This document shows positions 7,251-15,731 of a stretch of DNA of 40,923 nt, one piece after another. Position 1 is the stretch's first letter; each line of letters begins with the position of its first letter. The stretch is taken from the NCBI GenBank assembly GCA_035524335.1, contig DATKPE010000040.1:1-40923 (forward strand), written 5' to 3'. The notes under the pieces were generated by a model, which was not told the origin of the DNA, did not search any database, and was given only the letters and a program-made list of their open reading frames with translations. This DNA is from DATKPE01 sp035524335 (lineage in GTDB: Bacteria; Bacteroidota; Ignavibacteria; UBA10030; SZUA-254). The translations under genes and the position numbers were made by a program.

Positions 7251-8693
7251 ATGATACCGTCCCGGTTTCGTTTATCAATATTCATTCTGCTCGCATCTCT
7301 GCTGTCCGCTGCAGCCCTTTACGCGCGCGGCGGTGACGCGTACGACCGGTATTTTACCGGCCGGACCCTCCGCGTCGATTATTATCATGCCGGCACCAAG
7401 GGATCGGAATCGTGCACCCTCGACCAGCTGTATGATGAAGGCGAATGGCCGGGGAGCAGGGTGAACCTCATCGACACGCTCAATCTCGGCGAGTGCTGTG
7501 CCCGGGTGTTCGACCGGTCGACGACGGCGCTCATCTACTCCCGCGGTTTTTCGACGATGTTCAACGAGTGGCAGACCACCGATGAGGCTGAAACCGGCTC
7601 CCGGACATTCCACGAAACCATCCGGATGCCCTTCCCGCGCCGTCCGGTCCAACTTACCATTTCCCGCCGCGGGAAAGACATGCTCTTCCATGAAATATTT
7701 TCCTGCTCCATCGACCCCGGCGCCAGCGGTACGGTCATCCGTGAACAGCGCGCGCCGAAATTTTCCGTTCTCACGCTGATGGACAACGGCGCCCCTTCCG
7801 AAAAGGTCGACCTCCTGATCCTCGGCGACGGATACCGGAAGGAGGATATGGAAAAATTCAGGCAGGATGCCCGCCACTTCAACGATGTCATGTTCGGCAC
7901 CAGTCCCTTCAGGGAACGCGCGCATGATTTCAATGTCCGGGCGATCGAAGTGGTCTCCCGCGACTCAGGCATCGACAAGCCCGACAAGAACATATGGAAA
8001 TCGACCGCGCTGGGGACGAGATACAGTTCCTTCGGGTCGGCACGTTACGTCCTGACCGAGGACAACAAAGAGCTCCGGGATATCGCCGGCGCCGTCCCGT
8101 ATGATTTCATCCTCATTCTGGTGAACGACAACCGGTACGGCGGCGGGGGAATCTACAATCTCTACAGCACCTGCTTCGCAACGCCCGACATTCCGTCCCA
8201 GGCCTGGCAACGCGATTATGTCTATGTCCATGAATTCGGCCATTCCTTCGGCGGGCTCGGCGACGAATACTACAGCTCCCAGGTCTCCTACAACGATTTC
8301 TATCCGAAGGGTGTCGAACCGTGGGAACCGAACCTCACCGCTCTCGCCGATCCGGATCACCTGAAATGGAAATCGCTCGTACATGAAGGGACGCCGATCC
8401 CCACTCCATGGGACAAGCGGAAGTACGACAGCCTCGAAACAGAACGGGGGAAACTCGACCGCCTCGCGCCGGACTATTATGAAAAACGGGAACCCATCTA
8501 TCAGGCCGAGGAAAAGATCCTGCATGAATCTCCCATGCGCGGCGAGGTCGGAGCCTTTGAAGGCGCCGGATATGTGCCGAAAGGGATTTACCGCCCCGCG
8601 ATCGACTGCCGGATGTTCTCCCTCAGTCTCGTCGGTTTCGATCCCGTCTGCTCCGCCGCCATCTCCCGCGTGATCGATTTCTATGCGCACTGA
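7251..8693 (+). CDS. Peptidase M64 family zinc metallopeptidase, secreted
   Basis: The 480-residue protein starts at ATG 7251, 8-9 bases after AAAGGA, and opens with a signal peptide (LSIFILLASLLSAAALYARG). The zinc site is HEFGHSFGGLGDEY at 327-340: H327 and H331 bind zinc, E328 is catalytic, and the trailing DEY is characteristic of the M64 (IgA-peptidase-like) family. The stretch LLILGDGYRKEDMEKF (about 184-199) and the following FRERAHDFNVRAIE are also typical of the family's catalytic domain. The N-terminal 150 residues correspond to the M64 N-terminal beta domain. Its 3' end overlaps the next peptidase gene by 11 bp. The true substrate is unknown; the IgA link comes only from the founding member. 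General extracellular or periplasmic protein digestion is the likelier role. Confidence 0.9.
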   Translation: MIPSRFRLSIFILLASLLSAAALYARGGDAYDRYFTGRTLRVDYYHAGTKGSESCTLDQLYDEGEWPGSRVNLIDTLNLGECCARVFDRSTTALIYSRGFSTMFNEWQTTDEAETGSRTFHETIRMPFPRRPVQLTISRRGKDMLFHEIFSCSIDPGASGTVIREQRAPKFSVLTLMDNGAPSEKVDLLILGDGYRKEDMEKFRQDARHFNDVMFGTSPFRERAHDFNVRAIEVVSRDSGIDKPDKNIWKSTALGTRYSSFGSARYVLTEDNKELRDIAGAVPYDFILILVNDNRYGGGGIYNLYSTCFATPDIPSQAWQRDYVYVHEFGHSFGGLGDEYYSSQVSYNDFYPKGVEPWEPNLTALADPDHLKWKSLVHEGTPIPTPWDKRKYDSLETERGKLDRLAPDYYEKREPIYQAEEKILHESPMRGEVGAFEGAGYVPKGIYRPAIDCRMFSLSLVGFDPVCSAAISRVIDFYAH

Positions 8694-10488
8694 CGTCCGA
8701 CGCTGGCTCTGCGCCCTGTTCATCTGCTGTGCCGCCGGCTTCTTTGGTGCGGCTCGGGCCGACGCCCAGAACATTCCGGACGAATGGCAGACCTCCTATG
8801 ACCGGAGCGGCGGTACCGCCACTCCCCGGTACGACGAAACGGTTGCCTATTGCCGGAAACTGGAGAAGGCCTCTCCCTGGATCCGCGTGACCACCTTTGG
8901 CACTTCCCCGGAAGGAAGGGAACTCCTCCTCGTCATCGCATCGAAGGAGGGATTCTCCGACCCGTCGGCGGCGCGCGCCTCCGGAAAAGCCATCCTCCTC
9001 GTGCAGAACGGAATCCATGCCGGCGAAATCGACGGAAAAGACGCATCCCTTGCCCTCCTCCGCGACATCGCCATCACCCGGACGAAAGCCGCACTTCTCG
9101 ACCACACCGTCCTTCTGGTGATCCCCGTCTTCAACGTCGACGGGCATGAACGGTTCGGGCCGTACAACCGGATCAACCAGAACGGTCCGGCGGCTATGGG
9201 CTGGCGCGTCACATCGCAGAACCTCAACCTCAACCGGGATTACATGAAAGCCGACGCGCCCGAAATGCGCGCGTGGCTCAGAATGTACGCCGCCTGGCTT
9301 CCCGATTTCTTCATCGACTGTCACGTGACGGACGGCGCGGATTACCAGTATGTCGTGACCTACAGCATTGAATCGGGACCCGGTGTGCCCGCTCCCGTCC
9401 GGAACTGGGTCACATCGGTCTATCTGCCGGACCTCAGCCGCCTGAAGACCGGCGGCGTTCCGGTCACTCCCTACGTCAGTTTCCGTGATGAATTTGATCC
9501 CGCACGGGGGCTCGACGGCGGCACTTCGCCGCCGCGGTTCTCGACGGTGTACGTCACCCTCCACAACCGCCCCGGACTCCTGATCGAAACGCATATGCTC
9601 AAGGAGTACAAAAAACGGGTGGAGGGAACGCGCGCGGTGCTCGAGCAGACATTGGCGCTCCTGAACCGGGAATACCGCTCCCTTCGCGACAGCATTACCG
9701 TGGCCGACAGGCGCGCTGAGGCCCGTGAGACAGGCCCGGTACCGATTCAGTTCGCAACCGTCGATACGCCGAGTTCCGTGATCCGTTTTCTCGGATACCG
9801 CCAGCAGAATGTCGTGAGCGAAATCTCCGGGCGCCGGCGGAGGATCTACTCGCATGAGCCCGCCGAGTTTGATGTCCCGCGGTACGACAGCATCCGTGTC
9901 ACCAGAGCGGTCTCCGTTCCGGCCGGGTATCTGATTCCCGTTCAGTGGCAGGACGTCATCGGCCGGCTCCGTGACCACGGCGTCGTGCTGAAGCGGCTGA
10001 CGAAAGAGGAGACCCTGAACGTCGAGGTGTACAGTCTGAGCGGCGCGAAGTGGCAGGCCCGCCCGTTCGAGGGGCGGCTTGCGGTCAGCTGTACCGCGGT
10101 TTCCACGCCCGGCCGGATGACCTATCCCGCCGGGACGGTCTACGTCGATTGCGCACAGCCGGCGGTTGCGGTTGCCGTCAACCTTCTGGAGCCGGACGGG
10201 CCGGACTCGTTCCTGCAGTGGGGGTTTTTCAATACTATCTTCGAACAGAAGGAGTACGCCGAGGATTATGTGCTGGAGGACCTGAGCCGGTCGATGCTCG
10301 CCGCTGATCCTGCGCTCAAGCGGGCGTTCGAGGAGCGGCTCGCGTCGGATACGGCGTTTGCGAAGAGCCCGCGGGCCCGCCTGCAGTTCTTTTACGACCG
10401 GTCGCCGTACCATGATCCCCAGCTGAACGTTTATCCCGTCACGCGTCTCCCCGCCGGCCAGGCGGTGGACGCCGAGCCGATTCCCTGA
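8683..10488 (+). CDS. M14 family zinc carboxypeptidase-like protein, secreted
   Basis: The 601-residue protein starts at ATG 8683 inside the end of the M64 gene and has a signal peptide ending near ADAQ. The M14 zinc site is complete. H112 and E115 lie in NGIHAGEIDGKD, H214 lies in IDCHVTDG, and R185 lies in NLNRDY (the substrate-carboxylate Asn-Arg pair). E302 in IETHMLKEY is the likely catalytic Glu. The catalytic domain spans about 40-330. The remaining 270 residues, containing a stretch on the pattern 'S-V-P-x-G-Y-L-I-P', form a C-terminal extension common to large bacterial M14 proteins of this type. It probably trims C-terminal residues, or works as an endopeptidase as some relatives do. 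The overlap with the M64 gene and the S9 gene 30 bp downstream point to one transcript. Confidence 0.92.
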   Translation: MRTDVRRWLCALFICCAAGFFGAARADAQNIPDEWQTSYDRSGGTATPRYDETVAYCRKLEKASPWIRVTTFGTSPEGRELLLVIASKEGFSDPSAARASGKAILLVQNGIHAGEIDGKDASLALLRDIAITRTKAALLDHTVLLVIPVFNVDGHERFGPYNRINQNGPAAMGWRVTSQNLNLNRDYMKADAPEMRAWLRMYAAWLPDFFIDCHVTDGADYQYVVTYSIESGPGVPAPVRNWVTSVYLPDLSRLKTGGVPVTPYVSFRDEFDPARGLDGGTSPPRFSTVYVTLHNRPGLLIETHMLKEYKKRVEGTRAVLEQTLALLNREYRSLRDSITVADRRAEARETGPVPIQFATVDTPSSVIRFLGYRQQNVVSEISGRRRRIYSHEPAEFDVPRYDSIRVTRAVSVPAGYLIPVQWQDVIGRLRDHGVVLKRLTKEETLNVEVYSLSGAKWQARPFEGRLAVSCTAVSTPGRMTYPAGTVYVDCAQPAVAVAVNLLEPDGPDSFLQWGFFNTIFEQKEYAEDYVLEDLSRSMLAADPALKRAFEERLASDTAFAKSPRARLQFFYDRSPYHDPQLNVYPVTRLPAGQAVDAEPIP

Positions 10489-10518
10489 CATGTATCTTCC
10501 GATGAGGAGAACAATCCC

Positions 10519-12726
10519 ATGCTGAAACACCCGTTTTTCCGCGTCATCCGTTCCCTTGCGGTGATCCTTCTTCTTGCCGCGACCGGCATCCAGGCACAGG
10601 AACGCACGAAGAATTTCACCATCGAGGAACTCTTTACCGGAACGAAATTCTTCCAGCGCGGGATCCGCGCCTTCCAGTGGTATGAAGGAGGCCGATCGTA
10701 CACGACGATGGAAACCGATTCCTCGACACGGCTGTCGAGCATCTGGAAAACGGATGTTGCAACAGGCAAAAAAAGCCTCCTGATCGACGGTGCCGCCCTC
10801 GTGACGGAAAAAGGGGGCACGCCGCTGTCGATCGATAACTATTCCTTCTCGCCCGACGGAAAAAAGTTTCTCTTCACCGGCGTTCTCTCCGCCCGGCGCC
10901 TGAAGACCGGGGGCAACTTCTACCTCTACGACCTTGAATCGGGTTCGTTCCGACAGCTCACGAATTCGACGGCGGAACAGATGAACGTGAAATTTTCACC
11001 CGACGGCTCCTCCATCGGATTCGTCCGGGATCATAACATCTATACGCTCTCCCTGGCCGACGGAAAGGAACAGCAAAGGACGTTCGACGGAGCCGAACAC
11101 ATTTTCAACGGGCACTTCGACTGGGTCTACGAGGAGGAATTCGGCATCATCGACGGATGGCAGTTCTCGCCCGACGGGCGACATATCGCCTACTGGCAGA
11201 TCGACGAGCGGCGGGAACCCGAGTTCCCCATCATGAATTTCATCCCCCTGAATCAGGACATCACACGCCAGCGCTATCCGAAGGCGGGGGATCCCAACCC
11301 GATCGTCAGAATCGGCATCGTCGATCTCTCCTCGTCGACGCGGGTCTGGGCGGATATCGGCGTTCCCCTCGATTCAACGCAGGATATCTACATCCCCAGG
11401 ATCGGATGGACGCCGCGTGACGGCCGGCTGTGCGTCCAGCGGCTCAACCGGCATCAGAACAGTCTCGACCTCATGCTCATCGATCCCGCGGACGGGAAGA
11501 GCACGACCATCTTCACCGAAACCTCCCCGACGTGGATCGATGTCCGGGACGATCTGACCTTTCTGAAGCGCGACGATCTGTTCGTCTGGTCGTCTGAGCG
11601 GGACGGCTACAATCACCTCTACCTCTATGACCTGAAGGGGAAGCTCGTCCGCCAGCTGACGCAGGGGGAGTGGGAAGTCGATCATCTCCTCGGCGTGGAT
11701 GAAAAGAACGGCCGGCTCTTCTTCTCGGCAGGCATCACGTCGCCCATCAACCGGGAGATCTATTCCGTCAGCCTGGAAGGGAAAAATTTTCATCGCCTGA
11801 CCCGCGAGGACGGAAGCAACGGCGCGAATTTCTCTCCGGACTTCAGCGTCTTTCTCCATACCTGGTCGGACGCCAACACCCCGTCCCGGAGCGTCCTGAG
11901 ACGGGCGGACGGTTCAGCCATCCGCCAGCTCGAGGACGGCCGCATGGCCGTGCTCGACGAATACCGGATGAGTCCGAAGACGTTTTTCACCTTCACGACA
12001 TCCGACAGCGTGCGGCTGAACGCCTGGATGATCAAACCTCCGGATTTCGATCCCTCGAAGAAGTACCCTGTCCTCATGACGGTCTACGGAGGCCCCGGAT
12101 CGCAGACCGTTCTCAACGGATGGGGAGGCATCGGCCTGCTCTGGGAGGAGATGCTGGCGCAGAAGGGATTCATTGTGGCGTCCGTCGACAACCGCGGGAC
12201 CGGCGCCCGCGGCCGGGCTTTCAAAACGATCACCTATAAGCACCTCGGCAAATGGGAAACGCACGATCAGATCGAGGGAGCGAAGTACTTCAGGTCACTG
12301 CCGTTTGTCGACCGGGGGAGAATCGGCATCTTCGGCGCAAGTTACGGAGGCTACATGAGTCTCATGTGTATTCTGCAGGGGAACGACGTCTTCAAGGCCG
12401 CCGTTGCCTCCTCCTCGGTGACGCACTGGAAATTTTATGATTCGATCTACACCGAGCGCTACATGCTCACGCCGGCCGAAAACCCCGACGGTTATGCCGA
12501 GAGCGCCCCGCTGACCTATGCGAAGAGACTCCAGGGCAATCTTCTGATCGTGCACGGCACCGACGACGACAATGTGCACATGCAGAATTCCATCACCATG
12601 ATCAACGAACTGCTGAAGGAAAACAAGCTGTTCGAAACGGCCATCTATCCGGGGAGCAAGCACGGCATCCGCCAGCGACTGCAGTACTACGAGACGATGA
12701 CGAACTTTTTCCTTGAAAAACTCTGA
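10519..12726 (+). CDS. Dipeptidyl peptidase IV (S9B family), secreted
   Basis: The 735-residue protein starts at ATG 10519 behind AGGAG (9-base spacing) and has a signal peptide ending at IQAQ. An eight-bladed beta-propeller occupies about 40-480, with recurring 'FSPDG' blade motifs. The alpha/beta-hydrolase domain covers about 500-735 and has the nucleophile S608 in GASYGGYMS, an Asp in GTDDDNVH (D683) and H715 in GSKHGIR. The substrate N-terminus clamp DWVYEEEFG has its Glu pair at 205-206. That motif separates true DPP-IV from other S9 oligopeptidases. The enzyme removes X-Pro or X-Ala dipeptides from peptide N-termini in the periplasm. It complements the M64 and M14 enzymes upstream in an amino-acid scavenging set. 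Confidence 0.96.
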   Translation: MLKHPFFRVIRSLAVILLLAATGIQAQERTKNFTIEELFTGTKFFQRGIRAFQWYEGGRSYTTMETDSSTRLSSIWKTDVATGKKSLLIDGAALVTEKGGTPLSIDNYSFSPDGKKFLFTGVLSARRLKTGGNFYLYDLESGSFRQLTNSTAEQMNVKFSPDGSSIGFVRDHNIYTLSLADGKEQQRTFDGAEHIFNGHFDWVYEEEFGIIDGWQFSPDGRHIAYWQIDERREPEFPIMNFIPLNQDITRQRYPKAGDPNPIVRIGIVDLSSSTRVWADIGVPLDSTQDIYIPRIGWTPRDGRLCVQRLNRHQNSLDLMLIDPADGKSTTIFTETSPTWIDVRDDLTFLKRDDLFVWSSERDGYNHLYLYDLKGKLVRQLTQGEWEVDHLLGVDEKNGRLFFSAGITSPINREIYSVSLEGKNFHRLTREDGSNGANFSPDFSVFLHTWSDANTPSRSVLRRADGSAIRQLEDGRMAVLDEYRMSPKTFFTFTTSDSVRLNAWMIKPPDFDPSKKYPVLMTVYGGPGSQTVLNGWGGIGLLWEEMLAQKGFIVASVDNRGTGARGRAFKTITYKHLGKWETHDQIEGAKYFRSLPFVDRGRIGIFGASYGGYMSLMCILQGNDVFKAAVASSSVTHWKFYDSIYTERYMLTPAENPDGYAESAPLTYAKRLQGNLLIVHGTDDDNVHMQNSITMINELLKENKLFETAIYPGSKHGIRQRLQYYETMTNFFLEKL

Positions 12727-12829
12727 TCTGCCGGCCGAAGTACCGGTGCGGCGTATCGTGTCATTATTTTACATTTTTTCATAGAGAGAGATGGAACAAA
12801 CTCGCGGATCGGACAGTTTTATCATCCAT

Positions 12830-12868
12830 CCGCCTGCAGTGCGATCAAATGCAGGCCGGATCAGGCGG
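12830..12868 (+). promoter_or_regulatory. Two mutually exclusive 7-bp stems ahead of the VOC gene
   Basis: CCGCCTG (12830-12836) is complementary to CAGGCGG (12862-12868). The overlapping GCCTGCA (12832-12838) is complementary to TGCAGGC (12850-12856), with an 11-nt loop. Both pairs cannot form together. The element ends 35 bases before the ATG at 12904. A switching role is only a possibility, since no promoter or terminator was found beside it. Confidence 0.3.
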
Positions 12869-12903
12869 CAATCATCATATATCAAACTCACACGGTGGCG
12901 CTC

Positions 12904-13281
12904 ATGAAAAAAGTGACAGGCATCGGGGGCGTTTTTTTCAAATGTACCGATCTGAAGAGGATGAGGGAATGGTATAAGACCCATCTCGGCATAGACGCCG
13001 GCGACTACGGGGTGACATTCGAATGGCGGGAGGAATCCGACCAGACGAAGAAAGGATCGACGACCTGGAATCCGTTTGCGACGACGACGAAATATTTCGA
13101 TCCTTCGTCGAAGGATTTTATGATCAATTACCGGGTGGAAAATCTCGAAGCGCTTGTTGAGGAACTTCAAAAAGGGGGTGTCACCATTGTCGACAAAATT
13201 GAAACCTACGACTTCGGCAAATTTGTCCATATCCTCGACGCCGAAGGAAACAAAATCGAATTGTGGGAACCGATCGATTAA
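12904..13281 (+). CDS. VOC-fold (glyoxalase/bleomycin-resistance-like) protein
   Basis: The small cytoplasmic protein of 125 residues starts at ATG 12904 (an in-frame GTG lies nine bases earlier). It has a single VOC domain: the opening beta-strand and helix 'GIGGVFFKCTDLKRMREWYK' at about 5-24, a 'FDPSSKDFMINYRVENLEALVEEL' type centre, and the closing strand ending in AEGNKIELWEP. The final Glu (IELWEP) is the usual metal ligand, but the His at the first ligand position is not seen. Metal binding and function are therefore open. Relatives are often annotated as glyoxalase-like and have varied activities. A 177-bp gap separates it from the DPP-IV gene; its leader holds a possible alternative-stem element. 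Confidence 0.85.
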   Translation: MKKVTGIGGVFFKCTDLKRMREWYKTHLGIDAGDYGVTFEWREESDQTKKGSTTWNPFATTTKYFDPSSKDFMINYRVENLEALVEELQKGGVTIVDKIETYDFGKFVHILDAEGNKIELWEPID

Positions 13282-13430
13282 CACGACAGACCACGGACGG
13301 ACCGATGGATAACATGGCGCGGGACATTTTCGAACGGGGGGGACTCACAGCGGCCGGCAGAATGCTGACCGCGGTTCATTCGGCGCATAGGGATCCGGCA
13401 TCACCCGATAATTCGCGGCGTCGTCTGCTG

Positions 13431-15614
13431 ATGCTCCGCGTAACTCCTGCCGCCGCGTTCCGGTTCTTCGCTCTGCTTGCGTGCATCCTGGTCGGCTCCG
13501 GACTCCCGGTCCTGGCCCAGGGGACGCTGACGTGGGAGGACATCGCGGGATCATCCGGATATGATCTTCTTATTCCGGGAAGCGGGGACACGCTTTTCGG
13601 GGCCAACTCGGGGGGTACGCTCGCCATGTCCCCCGACGGCGGTCTGAGCTGGCAGAATATCCTTTCCTACCCGTCCTATTCTCCGATCACGGCTGTGGTC
13701 GCGAACGGATCGCACCTTCTCGTCGCAATCACCGACAACGATTATCCCATTGGAAGGTACAAGATTATCCAGTGGGATCATCAGCCGAACCTGTGGCACG
13801 CCATCTGGGCGACGCACGATCCCAGCTATTCCAACATCGCCGTCGATTCGTCGGGATTGGTGTTCATGTTCGCTCAGGGGGATCTGGACACCTACGACGG
13901 GATCAGATGGAAAACCCGTACGACAGCTCTGCCGTTCGAGACGATGCTCTTCGTCCTGAACGGTGTGCTCATCGTCCACAGTACCCCCTACATCGACAAT
14001 CATGAGAATCTGATCGTCGGCGTATATCAGGCGGACAACATCATCATGAACGGTCTCTACATTTCCTATGACACCGGAGTGACCTGGCACCAGCCGCTGA
14101 GCGATTTTGCCGTGACCGCCATCGATGGCTCTCTCAGCGGAAAACTCGTGATCGGCGCGAGCCCCCTCGGTTCCGTCAATACAGCCGGCGGCATCTTCGT
14201 CACCACCGACAGCGGAGCGACCTGGCGGGGTCTCGGACTGACCAATCATGTCATCTCAACGATTACCCACACCTCCGACGGAACCCTGTTCGCCGTCGCG
14301 GACGGCGGTCTCTACCGATACGATACCGCGCAGGTGAGCTGGACCCTGGTCACCGACAACTCGATTCCGTTTTCCACCATCGCCTCCCTGCCTGCCGGGG
14401 TCATGGTTTCCGGAAGCAGTGCCGCCGGTCAGTTTCGTTCGACCGACGGAGGGGTGAACTGGCAGGGCGGGAAGATCCGCGGCAAGGATGTCTTTTCCAT
14501 CGCGCTCACCGATTCCGGGGATATCGTCGGCGGGACGCTCGGCACCGGTATCTTCCGGTCGATGGGAGGGGGCGCGCAATGGCTTCCCTCGGTGACGCAG
14601 ACCGGATCGGCGGACTGTTATGCCCTTGCGCTGAACAGCGCCGACGGTTCGCTCTATGCGGGGACGGAGGACGGCGTCCTTCACTCCACCGACAACGGAC
14701 TGACCTGGAACGCGAGCGGTGATTCCGCGATCGCCGGTTCCGCCTTCTCCGTCGGAGTCCTGAGCACCGGGTCGGTTCTCGCGGGGACCGGATTCGGCGT
14801 GTTCCGCTCCACCGACGGCGGCCATCACTGGCGCGCCTCCGGGCTCTCCGCTTCCAAAATCTTTTTTATGGATGTGGCTCCCGGCGACAATATCCTCGTC
14901 GGGACGGCGACGGACGGTATTTTTTCCTCCTCGGACGGCGGTTCGACCTGGAAGAGTCTCGGTGTGGCGCGGGACGACATCCAGTCGGTCGTCACCACCG
15001 CTTCGGGCGATTATCTTGCCGGCGTCTATGGGGGCGTCTACCGGTCCACCAACCAGGGGGCGAGCTGGAGTTACAATCAGTTCGATTCGACCTATGTGTA
15101 TGCGCTGATGCGGACACAGAGCCCGACGGTCTATGCGGGAACGGCGGACGGGATCTATTCTTCCACGGATGATGGGCAGACATGGTATCCGGCCGGCAGT
15201 TCCGGTATTCCGGATCCCGTCACACTCTCGTTCGGACTCACGACCGACGGAAAACTGCTGGCGGGGATCTACCGCGGAGGGATCTTCCGGACGAAGGCTC
15301 CGCTCGCCGGGATGCGGGCGAACGGCGTCGGCCGCGAATCGGGCATTCCGGCGGAATTCTCGCTCGCCCAGAACTATCCCAATCCCTTCAACCCCTCGAC
15401 GACGATCCGGTATGCTCTTCCGCACCGGGCCGCGGTCGATCTGACCGTCTTTGACGTCACCGGCCGGATTGTCGCCACGATCGCGCACGGAGAACAGCCT
15501 GCGGGTGAATATCTGGCCCAATGGGATGCATCCCGGCTTGCCAGCGGCGTCTATTTCTATCGTCTGCGGGCGGGCGAATACCTGGGGGTGAGGAAAATGC
15601 TTCTGATCCGCTGA
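13431..15614 (+). CDS. Type IX-secreted Asp-box beta-propeller protein
   Basis: I place the start at ATG 13431 because it begins a good signal peptide (FRFFALLACILVGSGLPVLAQ). The frame is open upstream, and ATG 13305 is an alternative. The 727-residue protein carries at least nine Asp-box (BNR) motifs of the form S-x-D-x-G-x-x-W (SPDGGLSW, SYDTGVTW, TTDSGATW, STDGGVNW, STDNGLTW, STDGGHHW, SSDGGSTW, STNQGASW, STDDGQTW). These indicate a seven- to ten-bladed propeller of the sialidase/VPS10/Ycf48 type. No sialidase catalytic set is evident. Residues about 645-727 form a type IX sorting domain (NYPNPFNPSTTIRYALP, then DVTGRIV, then GVYFYRLRAGEY). The protein should therefore be exported through the outer membrane and anchored or released. 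The ligand is unknown. Confidence 0.9.
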   Translation: MLRVTPAAAFRFFALLACILVGSGLPVLAQGTLTWEDIAGSSGYDLLIPGSGDTLFGANSGGTLAMSPDGGLSWQNILSYPSYSPITAVVANGSHLLVAITDNDYPIGRYKIIQWDHQPNLWHAIWATHDPSYSNIAVDSSGLVFMFAQGDLDTYDGIRWKTRTTALPFETMLFVLNGVLIVHSTPYIDNHENLIVGVYQADNIIMNGLYISYDTGVTWHQPLSDFAVTAIDGSLSGKLVIGASPLGSVNTAGGIFVTTDSGATWRGLGLTNHVISTITHTSDGTLFAVADGGLYRYDTAQVSWTLVTDNSIPFSTIASLPAGVMVSGSSAAGQFRSTDGGVNWQGGKIRGKDVFSIALTDSGDIVGGTLGTGIFRSMGGGAQWLPSVTQTGSADCYALALNSADGSLYAGTEDGVLHSTDNGLTWNASGDSAIAGSAFSVGVLSTGSVLAGTGFGVFRSTDGGHHWRASGLSASKIFFMDVAPGDNILVGTATDGIFSSSDGGSTWKSLGVARDDIQSVVTTASGDYLAGVYGGVYRSTNQGASWSYNQFDSTYVYALMRTQSPTVYAGTADGIYSSTDDGQTWYPAGSSGIPDPVTLSFGLTTDGKLLAGIYRGGIFRTKAPLAGMRANGVGRESGIPAEFSLAQNYPNPFNPSTTIRYALPHRAAVDLTVFDVTGRIVATIAHGEQPAGEYLAQWDASRLASGVYFYRLRAGEYLGVRKMLLIR

Positions 15615-15655
15615 TGAGGGAGGGGCCGTGCGGGGATTCTGATTTCTTCAAATTA

Positions 15656-15684
15656 TTGCTTCTTTTGCACATTTTTGGTATACT
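15656..15684 (+). promoter_or_regulatory. Sigma-70-type promoter for lysS
   Basis: A -35 TTGCTT (15656-15661) is separated by exactly 17 bases from a -10 TATACT (15679-15684). This lies in a sharp AT-rich dip between two GC-rich genes. Transcription would begin near 15691, about 40 bases ahead of the GTG at 15732. Confidence 0.65.
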
Positions 15685-15731
15685 TCCTTTGCTCACGAAC
15701 AACCTATTCTTCAACCAAATCCGGTACTGCA

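Noticed and set aside
12727..12780. Possible terminator after the DPP-IV gene
   Set aside because: There is a T-run at 12773-12779, but the nearest stem (CCGG/CCGG) is short and lies over 20 bases before it.
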